Position numbers and translations under genes: made by a program
Shown: positions 34,355 through 46,838 of the stretch, one piece after another
How the letters are laid out: each line of letters starts with the position of its first letter
Numbering within the stretch: the stretch's first letter is position 1
Source of the DNA: Apteryx mantelli
Lineage: Eukaryota; Chordata; Aves; Apterygiformes; Apterygidae
NCBI RefSeq assembly: GCF_036417845.1
Contig: NC_089991.1
Coordinates: 13,547,001 to 13,611,000, forward strand
DNA: 64,000 bases
Direction: 5' to 3'
The notes under the pieces: model-generated
Databases searched by the model: none
Seen by the model: only the letters and a program-made list of their open reading frames with translations
Told to the model about the DNA's origin: nothing

Positions 34355-37300
34355 GCAATTTCAGAAAACTGCCCTGAGTTTGTTCAGCTGATAGCTGTTG
34401 TGCAGACTGTTTGTGTGGCTCAGGACAGTCTGCTTCAGAGGAAGAGAAATGCTTTTCCCTGGTGGTATTCACAGGCAGGGATTTGCATGACTTTTGGGAG
34501 TGAAATTACAGATTCTCTCTAAAGAAAATGTATCTGAGATCACCTGCTGCTTTTCATAAATTGTAGATCAAGAGTACTCATGCTGTAGCTAGCAATGGCC
34601 ACAGTTTTCCCATTGTTTGGCATAAGCTGTACTACCTTCCAAATACACAGCCCTTCCAGATCATGACTATGGTCAGAGACACAGTGCTGCAAGTGAGAGC
34701 CTCGCTTAACTCAGCCAGGAGCGAGATATGGGGATGAGCTCAGGGATGTTGTCCCTGGGATGCAGCAGCCCTGCTGTCAGGGAGGGCTGGAGAATGGCCA
34801 CACTTCTTGCCATCCTGGTGATGGAAAGCAGGAGCACCATGCCCACAGTGCAGCACATGAAGTACTGCTAGGAGAGCACTGCAGGAGAAAGCAGCAGTGC
34901 AGAACAGGACAGGGGACATTTTCTTTTCTGCTCAGCCTGGACAAGCAGTGTCCTACTTGATCTGCTTCTGCGTCCCCACGGGAGAGACATTGCTCTGTAC
35001 TACGAGGCTCTGCAGGATTGCCAAGTACCAAAATAACTTTTCTTTAGTGAACTCCATCTGAAAAAATACCTTATATTTTGCATATTCAATATGTGACTAT
35101 TCCCCTCACCTCATCTAAGAAATGGGGCACCAAAGATGTCCAGCTGAAGGGAACTCTAGTTTTGGAAGCCCAGTAGGAGGAGATTGTTGTACATAAAGTG
35201 TATGGAAAAGGAAACCTGTTGTTTCTGCTCTGAAAAGTTTCTTGCTGTGGTCATAAGCTCCTTTAAATGGATTAAAGGCTGTAGTATGCCCAGCTGCTTG
35301 CAGGTCCTCAGAGTTAGGTGGTAAGTGTCAGTATGAAAGTAAATGGACTGAAGAGGCCAGTACCAGTCTGGCAGTGCTGAGCGGGCAAGCGTGGCCTGGG
35401 CATGGGCACAAGGTGGGAGCTCTCGGAGCTGCAGCCCCTCTTTCCGAGGCTGGTCCTCCGAGGCTGCAGGAGCATGAGGCAACCCTGCAGGAAGGTTGCA
35501 TCAGCAACTCTTCTGAGCAGAAGAGAATCAGCAAGTCCTTGTTACCTGTGAGGATCATGAACCTTGTCTTCCCTTTGGAATAGCATTGGCATCATTTCCT
35601 CACAAGATCATTTATGGGGAAAATTATATTGTTTTAGTTAGACTTTAAATACATTTATGATGCCAACAGGGTCACAGAGCCACAGCAGGAGATAAAAACA
35701 GTGCTGATAATTCATAGGCACAGCCGGGCGCGAGATAGCACAGATGAGATTACTGTCAGAGCAGGGGTTCCCACAGCCATTCATAGTGGGAAACAGTTGT
35801 TTATTTAAGCAGTTCCTGCTCAGAGTCCAGGAGAGCTGTGAAAATGCCAAACAGGCACATGGCAGGTTTTATGGGACACCTTCGCTCTGAAGGGAGAACT
35901 GCAGGTGTGGGGCGACAGGGGGCTGGGAGCAGGAACTTGGTGAGACCTGAAGCGAATGACCCACAGAAGCTGGTGTTCATGCAGGTTGTCCATAGACTTG
36001 AGTCTGTGTTTTCCTGAGAACAGCCCTGCCATTAGTCCCCCAATTCCCACAGCCCCACAGATGTGACAAGGACTGTGATTTCCTCACAGGACTAGTTTCT
36101 CTTTGTTCACAGCAGTTCTGGCAACAAGGGCTGGGCAAAGGGGAAAGGGAGCATGGACCTGCCCACCTCTCTCACACTGATCACTTCATGATAAAGGCAC
36201 AAAAGCAAGTGAAGGGCTAGGAGGGCTTGTGTTGCTAACACAATGATTTGTTATTTCAATATCATGGGCACAGGCTCCACCTACCCCCATCTATCTACCA
36301 TTAGCTGAGTAATTTCCTGCTGGCCTTGTGGCAGATGCGAGTCCGCAGAATTAACTCATCTGAGGAATTAATGAAGCATCCACTCAGCAAAGCTGCAGGA
36401 CCAGTGTCGTACAGAAGCGGAGGGGCTGATCCTGAAGGTCCCTTATGACTTTACCACCTCAGGCTCTGCACTGGCCAGTGAAATTGCAAAGCCAGTGGGG
36501 CTGGATGGTCCCTGTGCATACCGGGAGGATGGAGGGCTTGAGATAGAGATGATGGACAGCCTTGCCATGGCTGGTCAGGACAAGGTGTCTTTAACAAGAG
36601 AAACCAGTACCTCTCTGAACAAACAGGAGGTTCATTATGGAAGATGATGACCACGCTGAACTTACAGTGACATGTAGAAGGACTAGATAGCTCGGGATTG
36701 TTCTGCACTTTCGGATCTATTAAGAAAAATTGCCTTACCAGTCACCCAGAAAAAGAGCAAATAGGCCTTGCTTGTGCTGGGCGGATTCCTTTGGTCAGAC
36801 TGGCTTCCCCCAGGAGGGACGCTGCCCTCCCCGATAGCCGCAGGAGCCCCTGAGCCTTTCTAACCATGAAGCCGGTTGCCCTGGTGTCACAGCAGTAGCA
36901 CGTTCCCAGTGAGCTGTTGTGGTCACTGTCAGAGCAGGGTCAGCTCCAGGGCTCGAGGTGACCGTCCCCTCCTTTGGAGACCGATGGATTTCCCCATGGA
37001 GAAACACAACTGTGTGTAAGGGCTGAGTGACAGCCTACTACCCTCTCTTCTCCAGTTCGAGAGCATCTGGGATTTCTCCGACAATTCTTGCACAGGCTGG
37101 TTTCCCAAACCTCCCAGCCCATCAGCTCTAGCATCATTTTCCAGCTATGTTGCATGTAAGTCAAACATCCTGGTGACCTGTCCACAGCACGGACATACTC
37201 TGTTCCCGATGATCTCCAGGATGTATATTTAAGGTGGCTCTAGGATATTTGTCATTTTGATATCAGATCCTGTGAAAAGGCCCTGGGTTGTAAATGACAC

Positions 37301-40168
37301 AGAGGAGAGACTGGGAAGAAGGACAAATAACACAGTCCAAAGTTGGCTTACAATCAGTTTCTCAGGAAATCAGGTTGGCCTCACCTCCTGCACCTCCTGG
37401 CAGAGGCAGATATGTGTGTGAAGGTACCATCCCATTCCTGGTGAAGAAAAACCCTAGAGGAGGGCACAGGGCACTCCTCTGTCCCCTGCACCTGGCCTGC
37501 AATGGTCCCAGCCCCTGCAGGTGCCCAAGGGCCTCTTTCACTGCTTGCTCTGGCAAAGCTGCCAGGCAAAAGGCTGTGGCTGAAGGAAATGTTCATGGAG
37601 AACCGTCTCTACAGCTTTCTTGGAGGATGTGCATTTTGGCAATATCTCAGTCATGGGGGTATGTAGCACTGTCTCTATCATCAAGCACTGGATTGCTCAG
37701 CTTACACCTTAGAAAACCCATGTGGGTGTGTTAGCCACGGGCAATCAGTAGCCTGTGCAGAAGTGCACAAAGAACTGGGCCCTGCAACTGCTCTGACACT
37801 CACCAGCCAAACCAGGATCTCTTGTTGTCCACCTCAGAGAGGGAGCCACCCCATTTCCCTCCCAGCAGGACCCTGTCACTGCGTCCCTGTTGCCAGACAA
37901 ACAGGACTTGAGAGGATCTCATGTGCTTTTCTCTAAAGCTTTACTAGGGAATACAAAAAATGCCATGCAGATTAAAGAAAATGTTATCCTTCCTGGTCAG
38001 CAGCTCACCTGTTTGTTCACCTTCTCTCTCTCTCTCCCCTGCCTTGCTCTGTATCTATAACTATTCCAGGAGCGTGACAAATAGAGGATTACTGTTAAGG
38101 CTTCATCAACTGCAGTTGGAGCTGACTGTGCAACTGTTAGTTATGCCTCAGCAACAGCTGGACAGGTTTAAATCCTTTTGGTGCTTTAAAATGCTCCCTC
38201 TGAGGAAGTTTAAGGAGTAGAGGTTGTCATGGCTGATGGGTGTTTGCCTCACCTGCTAGAAAGCATACAAGAAACTGGTTGCTGTTCCTCCGCTCCCACT
38301 ACCCGTTCCTGATAACACGCACTGTTTATATAATGGCAAGAGGTTGCAGATCTGTAACTGCAATAAAGCATTTAGCATGTTGCCAGCACTTGCCTAGAGC
38401 TTACCTCATGTAAGCTCTCCCTAGCAGATGAAACTCAGTAGAAAAGAGAAAGCAGCAAGCTGTAGGTGGTGGCATCAGATTTCCTGAAGGATGGTTAGGG
38501 CCAGCATTAATGCCTCACTGGAGGCTGCCCAGTGAAGAAGGAATCACTGCGCAGTGGTTTGGGAGTAGCACAGTCCAGCGGCAGGTGGGAAGCTACAGAA
38601 GTGTGTTCAGCGGGACCAGGGACTTTCCTGGGCCCCCTTCTCTCCTGAATGCCTGAGGAGCTTCCCAGGCTGAGTTGGGTGTGTTCATGCCTTCACCTCA
38701 GAGCTTGCTGCTCTGATTTGTCCTGTGGTTTTACTATGCCATACTTCTACTTGTGTTTCTAAGAAAAAAGTCTCTTCTCTGACACATTCATGTCAGCTTC
38801 TGAATTCTTCCACTCAGTGAGTGGGGTGAGTGCACCACTCAGTTTAAATCCTGTTCTAAGATGTTCACAGTCATGGAATAGTCACATCAGAAACCCTTCT
38901 GAATCCACTGGATAAAAATCCCTTCCTTTTTCTACCATTCACCTCTACCCCCAAATATTAAGTGATGCTGTGTGTATGAGTAAATCCTGGTCTCCCAAGT
39001 TTCAGTAGAAGATCTATTCTTTGAAAATTTTCTTCCAATTAGGACAAGAATACATCTCCAAATCACTGCATTGGCAGTGGAGTGGAAATGTCTGGGGAAC
39101 TCTTGGCTCCACTGAACAAACCAGATAGTTTTGCAAGTGAAGTTGTTGGTAATATTTCCAGATTTTCAAACAGAAGCTCAATGGCTAGGAACAACAAGGG
39201 AAAGGGACACACATCAGCTTTGGAGCATTTTACTTCAATGGGAAGGTGGTTGATTTGTTCTTTCCACAGTGTATCTGAGAGTGATGTGCTTTTGAAAACA
39301 GGTCTTTCTGTTCTTTTTAATGATATGGCTGAGCATCCTCTCCATAATCAAGCCATCTAGCACCCCTGGAAACTCTGGAGAAGCAGGAGTGACAGCTGTC
39401 TATCAAGCAGCCACCAAGCTCTCAGCAGTTCTGTTCTCTCCTGCTATGCCGGTGGAATACGTTTACATTAGCGGCATGAGCAGCACATCTCATCTCAGGA
39501 GCACCTTGAGCAATAAGGGCAGTTGCAAGCGTGATTAACATTAATGTCTCAAGAAGCAGAGCAGCGGGAAAGGGAGAGCAGTGCTCCCGTGCGTCTGTTA
39601 GGGGAGCAGGTGCTGGCAGGAGGTTCCCGCTTCCCTTGTCCTGGCAGTATCAGTCTGGGCAGCTGCACTGAGGCGGGTGCTGGAGACTGTGACGACACCC
39701 AGGGCACAGCCACCTCATCCACTTTTAGACACGTGACAGAGATTCCTGCTCTCTTCTCAAAGCCCTCTGTCAAGGGACATGAAAAAGTAGTTCAGAGACC
39801 TTTGAGGGAATAGAAGAGGTCCAGGGGGACAGGTCTCATCTAGGCATCACCAGCGGGTATGAAGAGAATAAATGGTGCAGACATTCACCACACTGTGCTA
39901 CAGGATCTGTGCACACAGGCTGGGCCCAGCTCCCGCTGCAGCACAGACTAGTGGCCTATGTGAAAGATGCTGACACGCGGATATGAAGAAAGAGCCATAT
40001 GGAAGAAATGACTTTTACAGGTCTGTGACAGCAGATCAGCTGCAAAGGAATGATGAATTTATCTCATGTAAGAAGGGCTTTTTCACATAAGAATCTCTTG
40101 GCCTTGATTGAATTTCTCCCCAGGCCCTGCAGAGTCAGTCAGTGTCACAGCAGCTCTTTGCCATGAAG

Positions 40169-40214
40169 CAAAGGAAGGAAATGCTTGGACACAAAGGAAG
40201 GAAATGCTTGGACA
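40169..40214 (+). repeat. Exact 23-bp tandem duplication
   Basis: The 23-bp unit beginning CAAAGGAAGGAAATGCTTGG occurs twice in a row without a mismatch (40169-40191 and 40192-40214). Perfect identity suggests a recent local duplication or replication slippage. Confidence 0.9.
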
Positions 40215-43104
40215 GATGGGGAGTTACCAGGAGTCAAGGGGGCCCTGTGGCCCTCCCTGCTCACTCTGAATGGTGCCTGGCATGGGTAAGTCCCATGGGA
40301 CTGTAAGGACTGCACCCCACCCTGCACTTGGGCACTTTTAGAAGTTTAGCCTTTAACTAGCCACTGGTAGTCTCACAAGCACGATTTTATGCAGGCATAA
40401 AAACAACTTCTGCGTTATACACACCATGCTAGATGCTTTCCTGAGCACTCAACAACCATTTTCCTGGACAAATTAGCAGCTGACGCACATAGATAATTGG
40501 AACTGCAAACTGGAAGAAGGCCACTTTGGAATCCTAGACATGGGCAAAATTCATCTCACCTCGCTTAGGCTATGCAAGCCTAAGTGAGAATGCCAGGAAC
40601 CCTCAGCACCAATGAAGACAAACAACAGGAGCTTCATCCTGCCCCAGACGGGTGCCAAAAGCAGAGAGGGATGCTGGACATGCCCTTGGGGATCCCAGCT
40701 GACTGCAGACCTCAGGCCAAGCTGCCTTATAATTAGGGAGAGGGAATCCTTATACATTGAACCCTGCATCCCTGAAACGGGAGGCTGTGCTATCGCCCCA
40801 CCACCTGGCTTGTTTATGGTTATCACAGTGCTCCACAGTCACATCCTAGTTCCCATAGTAACTACTGCCACTTCAGAGGGGAAGGAGCTGTCAGCTATTG
40901 GGGAGGGAAGAAAAAGGAGTCAGGACAAAAATGAAATGAAGCTATGTAACTTTTAAGAGCAAAAATACTCAAGGCAAAATTCTTGCAGTGTCAAGGATAT
41001 TCACAAGCAGTGAGTAGCTGCCAGCTGCTGTGATCTCCCACAAAACAGTGGCGGAGTGAAGTCAGCCTGCTGATTTGGGAATCTTTCTGCAGTTCGCATT
41101 TTGCTATTGAACTAGCTCTGCTCTTTGCTTCTCTTTCATCCTTGCCTGGAGATGAATTGGACAGAGTCAATTTGCTCCACTTTGTGGCTGATCATTTTCT
41201 TCTTTTTAATCAGAGAGTCCACCAGAGAGGGAAAACTGATCAAAGCATCTCCCTTTTAGCCACCACTGTAAGGCCCCATGCTCCCCAGTGAAGGCTCTTT
41301 AGTGACAAATAATGCTGCCCTCTGCCATTGCCCAGGAAATGAAAATTCGCACCACTCACTTGGTGATGGTCCCTTCTATTTATAAGTTAGAGCTCTGCTT
41401 CTTGACATGCCATTAGTCACATTAGAGGTTCACATCTTGCTACTGCTTAAGAGACCTCACGGGGGAAGAAAAATCTGTAGTTCTTCCTCCCCCATGCTGG
41501 ACTTGATAAGTATCTTGGTTTGGTAGCAAACATATCCTGCAGCCTAGGTCAGACAAGGGAGGCACGCAGCGATAGTCTGCTGAGACCTGCTTTCCACCAG
41601 CCATGGGCCAGCATGGCATAGCAGACAGCTTCAGGGCAGCTTTTCGGAGGCCAAGGCGCGCCCCTGCTGCAGTGCTCTGGGTCTGAAGCCTGTGCCTGGG
41701 CAGAGGCTACGCCTCCCACAAGAGGTCTTCCGGGAAGTGCTACCAAATGCGACGTGTCCAAGCTGCCTCTGGGAGTGCCTTACCCTGGCTCGAAGGGTCA
41801 AACACTGCCTTTTCCTCCAGGATTGCTTAGTTAAGAGGAAAACAGTCTTGCTAGCTTATGGTGTGGGGCCGTCATGACAGCCACAGGCCAGTTCTCAGTT
41901 AGATAGTGGTGTGTTAGGGGAAGATGAGGGGAAGAGCAACCAACTGAGAAAAGCTCTCAGTGTGACAAGAGGCTAGGAAAATAACAGTCATGGAGAATTA
42001 AGGACCAACAGAGGTCTGGTTAGTGTAGCACCGACAAAGCAGTTCATGGGTGGGGGGGAAGGCAAATACCCAAGAGCCAGCAAGCCTGAAGGATCCCAGG
42101 TATTAGCTAATGAACTGACTCAACTTCTAATTTGAACAGTCAGGAAGAACCAGAGAAGCCTCTGCCAGAGGGACTGAGACAAAGCAAAGAGGAGACAGGA
42201 TGCAGGAGAGGGTAGGAGAAGGCTGGGCACCTGTGCAGTGCAGTGCCACGAAAGGGAAGGCTGTAAATACAGCTCGGCACCGGGAGCGCTGTGCTCTGCG
42301 CTGCCTCCCTGGCAGCTGCCATCTGGCTAGCTAATTAGTGCATGTTATAATGTCCTTTGAGAGTTTGAAGTGCTTAACTGTAATAACAATAACACCAACA
42401 GTAATAGGCAAGATTAAATATAATTAAGAAAGCAAACTGTACATGAGATTGGATGCACAATTGCATGGATAATCCAGGGGACTCCCCCAGTTTCCTTCCT
42501 TAGGGACAAAGCCAACACTACAAGGCGACGGTCATGGTACACCTGAGCAGGACAGAGGTTTGGAGAGATTTTAGAAGCTCCACCAAACCATGTCTCTCAG
42601 ATGTATTACCGTCCTCTCCTCCTTTGCGTACTGTTTGGCCCAAGAGCACCTCAATTTCAATGAGGAGACAATGGAAAAGAGTTGATGACCAGACTCCTGA
42701 CTGTGGGGATCCTCTTACCAGAGCTGGGGAAGCTAGCGAGCACTTTGGTGCCTGGAGGCTATGTTCGCAATGAGAGTGGCAATCAAAGGGTGACTGTCTG
42801 CTGTTGTCCAGGCAGGGGGGTGGCAGATGTGCCCTTTCAGTGTGCAGGCTGGCACAAAACAGGAGAGATTGGGAGAGGTGACCGGTGGCTCAAATAACTT
42901 GCAGCTGCCATAAAATCAAGCTCTGGAGGCAAATGAAATTCCACAGGGGGCTTAAGGAACAGATAGTGTTGTGAACGCAGCTGACTCATGGGGTTTCTGA
43001 ATATGTTTATCTAGTGAGAATGCAGGTCTCAAAAACTTCTAAGGCAAGCTCTTTTCCTTAGTGCTGTTATCACTGAAAAATGGGAAGAAAATAATTTGAT
43101 TTTC

Positions 43105-43260
43105 AGGCCAGAACAGATCACTGTGGTCCTCTAGTCTGACCTCCTGCCTGATGCAGGTCATAGGATCCTCCTGAGTGACAGCTTCAGAGCCACAGCTCTG
43201 ATGTCAACCAATCTGTCATCAAGGAAAACCTCAGAGATTCTTGGCCTCTAGCAAAGTAAA
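43105..43260 (+). repeat. Ancient CR1-type LINE 3' end fragment
   Basis: The block GCCAGAACAGATCACTGTGG, then TCCTCTAGTCTGACCTCCTG, then CCTGATGCAGGTCATAGGAT matches the conserved 3' region of old CR1 families widespread in turtles, crocodilians and birds (usual form: gccagaagggacca..tgatcatctagtctgacctcctg). It is diverged and has no terminal octamers, so it is far older than the copy at 19.8-22.1 kb. Confidence 0.7.
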
Positions 43261-43864
43261 AAAAGGTTCAAAGCAGGCCAGGGAAAATGGTCAAAGGATG
43301 AAGAGGCAGAGAGGAAGACTGAGATGAGCTTCATTTGCTCAGTCTAAAATAATCTGAGACTTAGAGGAGGTGAACTTAGAGGATGAACTTTAAGCTGGAC
43401 TCTGGTTCCAGCACACTGTTAACTTGCCTGGCTTTGGCACCACAACAACACCCTGCAGTTCTGTCAAGCCTTACAATTTTGAGGCTCTTTGGTGGTTGTC
43501 TGAACAGCCCAGCTCCCTGCAGTCATGAGAGTCCATGAAGATATCTGTTGCATCTTTAAAAAAAAGTATATAGCCCTCATAGTCATGGAGGAAAGCACAG
43601 AAAAGGTTATCCCTAGAGGTTGCAGAAAGAAAACTCTAACAACAAGAAAATCTTTCTTTTTCTTTCTTTCCTTCTTTGTTGGTTTAGAAGTGTGTTCCAG
43701 CAGGTACGATTGTGGTTTCTTTAGTAGGTATGGACAAGATGAAATGCAGTGTAAAATACATGCCAGGCCAGACAGCAGCTGAAATTCACAAAGCAAATAG
43801 TAGATAATAGATGTTAAGGCTCAGTAAAGTAAAGGAAAAATAACAGTAGTGAATATTGAAATCT

Positions 43865-43894
43865 CAAAGATGTTCTCATTTCAAAACATCTTTG
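43865..43894. repeat. Perfect 10-bp inverted repeat
   Basis: CAAAGATGTT at 43865-43874 is matched by its reverse complement AACATCTTTG at 43885-43894, with a 10-nt spacer. It could form a small stem-loop, or be chance. Confidence 0.7.
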
Positions 43895-44259
43895 CAATGG
43901 AATCTGTTCATCAATTTTCTCTGTTACATTAATTTTTTTTTAAAAAAGAACTTTTAATTGAACTTGTGAAATTCCAGCACATGCTGGCCCTCTGTTCCAG
44001 GTCAATATTTACTCTAAATGCATTAGTTGCCAGTGCCTAGTGTCCCCTGTCACCGAGACAAGGCAGCCGAGGAAATTCATCTGGGGAGAGCGAGTGGGTG
44101 AGGAGCGTGGGTGGTGCGAGGGAGGGGTCAGAAGGACAGAGGGTGCCTTGCTGCTTTATTGTATGCTGTCGGGAAGCTGTGGGGCACAAAAGAAAGTTTA
44201 TTGTGGCTGTTTATGTCTGGAGAGCATTTCCTTATTTTGAGAGGAGGTGGTAGAGGAGC

Positions 44260-45130
44260 TAAGTAAATATTGTCCCACAAGACTTGCTTTCCAAACTCTG
44301 ATGACGACGACTTCCTGGTTTGGATTTTGTGATTTTCTGGCACCACGCTTTTCTCAAAAGGCTTTTTTGGAGCGAGTGAGAGACCCAAAGCCTTCGCTGC
44401 GTCTGGAGGCGCTCCGGACAAGCCGTGCAAGCCCGCACAGCGCCTGAGCTTTGCTTCTGCCTGCTGCCGTGCTCACTGGTGTCACCCACCGGGGAGACCA
44501 AGGAGCGCATCCCCAGTCCTTCCCTCCTCACTGGCTTCTGCGGCAAAAATCATCCCGGGGGAATGGATCAGCGGAAACCCCCCTCTGGGTCTGCCCGTGG
44601 GATGGGTGCACGGGCGGGCGCCGGGCAGTGCCCCTCGGAGTGCAGCCCATCCCATGGGGCCACTAGCCACTGGATGGCATCCTTGTTTCATGCTGATGCG
44701 AGCTGCCACGTCTGCCCTAGGCTTGCCTTGAAGCTGCTGCAGGAGGTTGGACAGACGTTTTGAGGAGAATTTATATATTTTTTAGACATGACACAAGGGT
44801 GGTCATGAACTGAAAGAAGCACAGTGCTGGGAGGATCTGCCATCGCGGTGCCCGGGGAAGAGCCTGGCCTGCCAGGAGGCTGGACCTGGGGACCCGAGCC
44901 TCCAGGTGTGCCGCCCCTTTCTCATCAAAGGTATAAAATGAGAGCATTGCACCGGTGGGATCCTGCTGCGAAAGCACCCGGGTCATTCCTCCCAGCACCT
45001 CTCACCCCTTCGCAGCGGGGAAGAGGCAGCTCAGCCGGCACGGCGGCAGGGTCCCGCCGGCGGCATGGGCCCTGCACAGCAAATGCCGCAGGCGATGCCA
45101 AGCAGGTAACATCTGCCGGAAGAGACTTCC
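44260..45130. promoter_or_regulatory. Orphan CpG-enriched patch with TATA box and possible first exon
   Basis: CpG and G+C density rise clearly above the flanks, less than in the two main islands. Inside, a good TATA box, TATAAAA (44932-44938), is followed by CpG-rich sequence, an ATG in good context (GGCATGG, ATG at 45065) and a splice donor, CAG followed by GTAAC, at 45105/45106. This could be a promoter and first exon of an unannotated plus-strand transcript. I recognise no protein: the short frame from that ATG before the donor is proline- and glutamine-rich. It may equally be an enhancer or a decayed CpG island. Confidence 0.35.
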
Positions 45131-45657
45131 CGCTCTCGGTGCATTATAAGGAATGGTGGCATGCAGCTCACGCCTCCATGTGTGGATTGGGAGGAATGAA
45201 TATATGAAAAGGAAATATTCGGCTGGAGGGCTTGATGCTTTCCCTGCTGTGTGAGTGCCTAAGAGCGCCTCCCTGGAGTGTGTGGGCAGCTCTGTTAGTA
45301 ACGCTGCTTTTTGACTAGCTGCATAAGCAGCTCTCTCGCTCAGATGAAGACATACACCTGTTCATGGGCTCTTAAGAGCTGTCAAGATCTCTGTATCTAG
45401 TGCAAGCACTCCTGAAGGAAATAGAAACATTAATAGATATTAAAGCACTAGCTTCAGGAGAAGCCCTTGGGAGTGAGCATGTGTTTATATGAATAGGGAA
45501 AGACTGTTCACTGTGTCTTTCAGTACCAGCAGCAGAGAGCACCAAATGAAACAGGCATGTGGAATGCACCAAACAAGCCAAAGGGTTCTTCACATGAGGG
45601 GTAATTAATGTAGGAGCCCCCCAGTGTAGGATGCAGTGGATGACAGAAGTGTGTTCA

Positions 45658-45684
45658 TAATTTCTCCAGCAACTGGAGAAATTA
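45658..45684. repeat. Perfect 12-bp inverted repeat with 3-nt loop
   Basis: TAATTTCTCCAG and its exact reverse complement CTGGAGAAATTA flank the trinucleotide CAA. GTAATTAATG and GAATAATTAAC lie just outside, adding homeodomain-like TAATTA cores on both sides. The symmetry may be a paired transcription-factor site or a hairpin. Confidence 0.9.
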
Positions 45685-46789
45685 ATAGGGGAATAATTAA
45701 CAGACACAACAGTGTCCTCCCTGGCTGAGGGATTTCATTATCCGCACGCCACCGGAGGACAGGAGAGCGTCCTGGGGAAGCAATGCTACTTGCCTGACCT
45801 GCCTGCCCAGCTGCTCTTGTCTTAAACTCTTCTGTACGTATCCACGGGTAGCCACTGTAGGAGATCAGGTACATGGTACAGGATGGACCGCTTTTATGTC
45901 CCAAGAGATAAAAAATTGGGCCATATACTGCTGGGATGCTTTAGGTTGCTGTGGTTGGACTGTGAGCAGTAATTTTTTTCTTTTTTTGTTTTTTTTGTTC
46001 CCTTAGAAAACTATCTGCATGCAAATAACTCAGTCTGTGTGGCCTCCAAGAAGCAGCACAACAGTTCCTGGTGATAAAACTTGTGACTTCTCTCACCTAG
46101 CACTTTCTCCTCTGTGCCCTGTGTCCAGCCTGGACTACTGTGCCTGTAACTTAGTTTAGAGTTTCTGCTGTGCTGGGGAAGCTGCACAATGAACGTCTCT
46201 TCAAAATCGTGTGAATGTTGCAGCATATTTAACCAAAAACAACATGCAAATTGCAGAAAGGAGAAGTGAAAATGGCACAGTAATGACTGAATATTAAATG
46301 TGGTACAGCAGGTAGGTTAAATTTATGGTGGGGAAATTACAGTATTTGTTTCTTGGAAGTGAAAATATTTAATTGTCTTCTGCATTTATTACACAGACCT
46401 GCAAATCCCAGCCATTACTTTCAGTCCTAACAAAACTGGCAGGACTAGCCATGTGCCTGTCTTGTCAGACCCCAGCAAAAAAAATGGGTACCACACCTCT
46501 GAGATGGACAGCTTTAGTTTAACTTTTATTGCGCTGACCTGCTGCAAATCACTGAGCGTAATCCTGGAAACGTAAAAATAATCACCACAACGCTTGCAAA
46601 AACCCTTCTTAGAGCTGCCAGCCATCACAACTGCTGTGGCACAGGACACTGGTCCTGGGCTCAAGCACTTACTGCACTTGGGTGAACATTTGCTGTAACT
46701 GTGCGCTAATCTAAAAATGCAATTGCCAGGAAGAGTTTACAAATCACCTGTGGGCTTCAGTCTGTTTTTCTGTCTTTGAGCAGCTCTGC

Positions 46790-46838
46790 TTTCTTTCTTT
46801 CTCTCTCTCTCTCTCTCTCTTTTTTCTTTTTTTTTTTT
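46790..46838 (+). repeat. Pyrimidine microsatellite (TTTC)n(CT)n(T)n
   Basis: Three TTTC-like units lead into about ten CT dinucleotides and then a T-rich run. It is ordinary simple-sequence DNA, likely polymorphic. Confidence 0.9.

Larger units (their letters stand above)
32591..44259. other. Intergenic DNA without recognised genes
   Basis: Nearly 12 kb with only short frames lacking similarity to proteins I know. It includes a TGTCCC-type minisatellite (33709-33770), a 27-nt pure A tract (34328-34354), a 23-bp exact tandem duplication (40169-40214), an ancient CR1 tail (about 43105-43260), a 10-bp inverted repeat (43865-43894), and an AT-rich, homeodomain-site-rich stretch at about 42325-42480 that may be conserved. 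GC content is moderate and higher than in the SLC26A2 introns. Confidence 0.55.
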
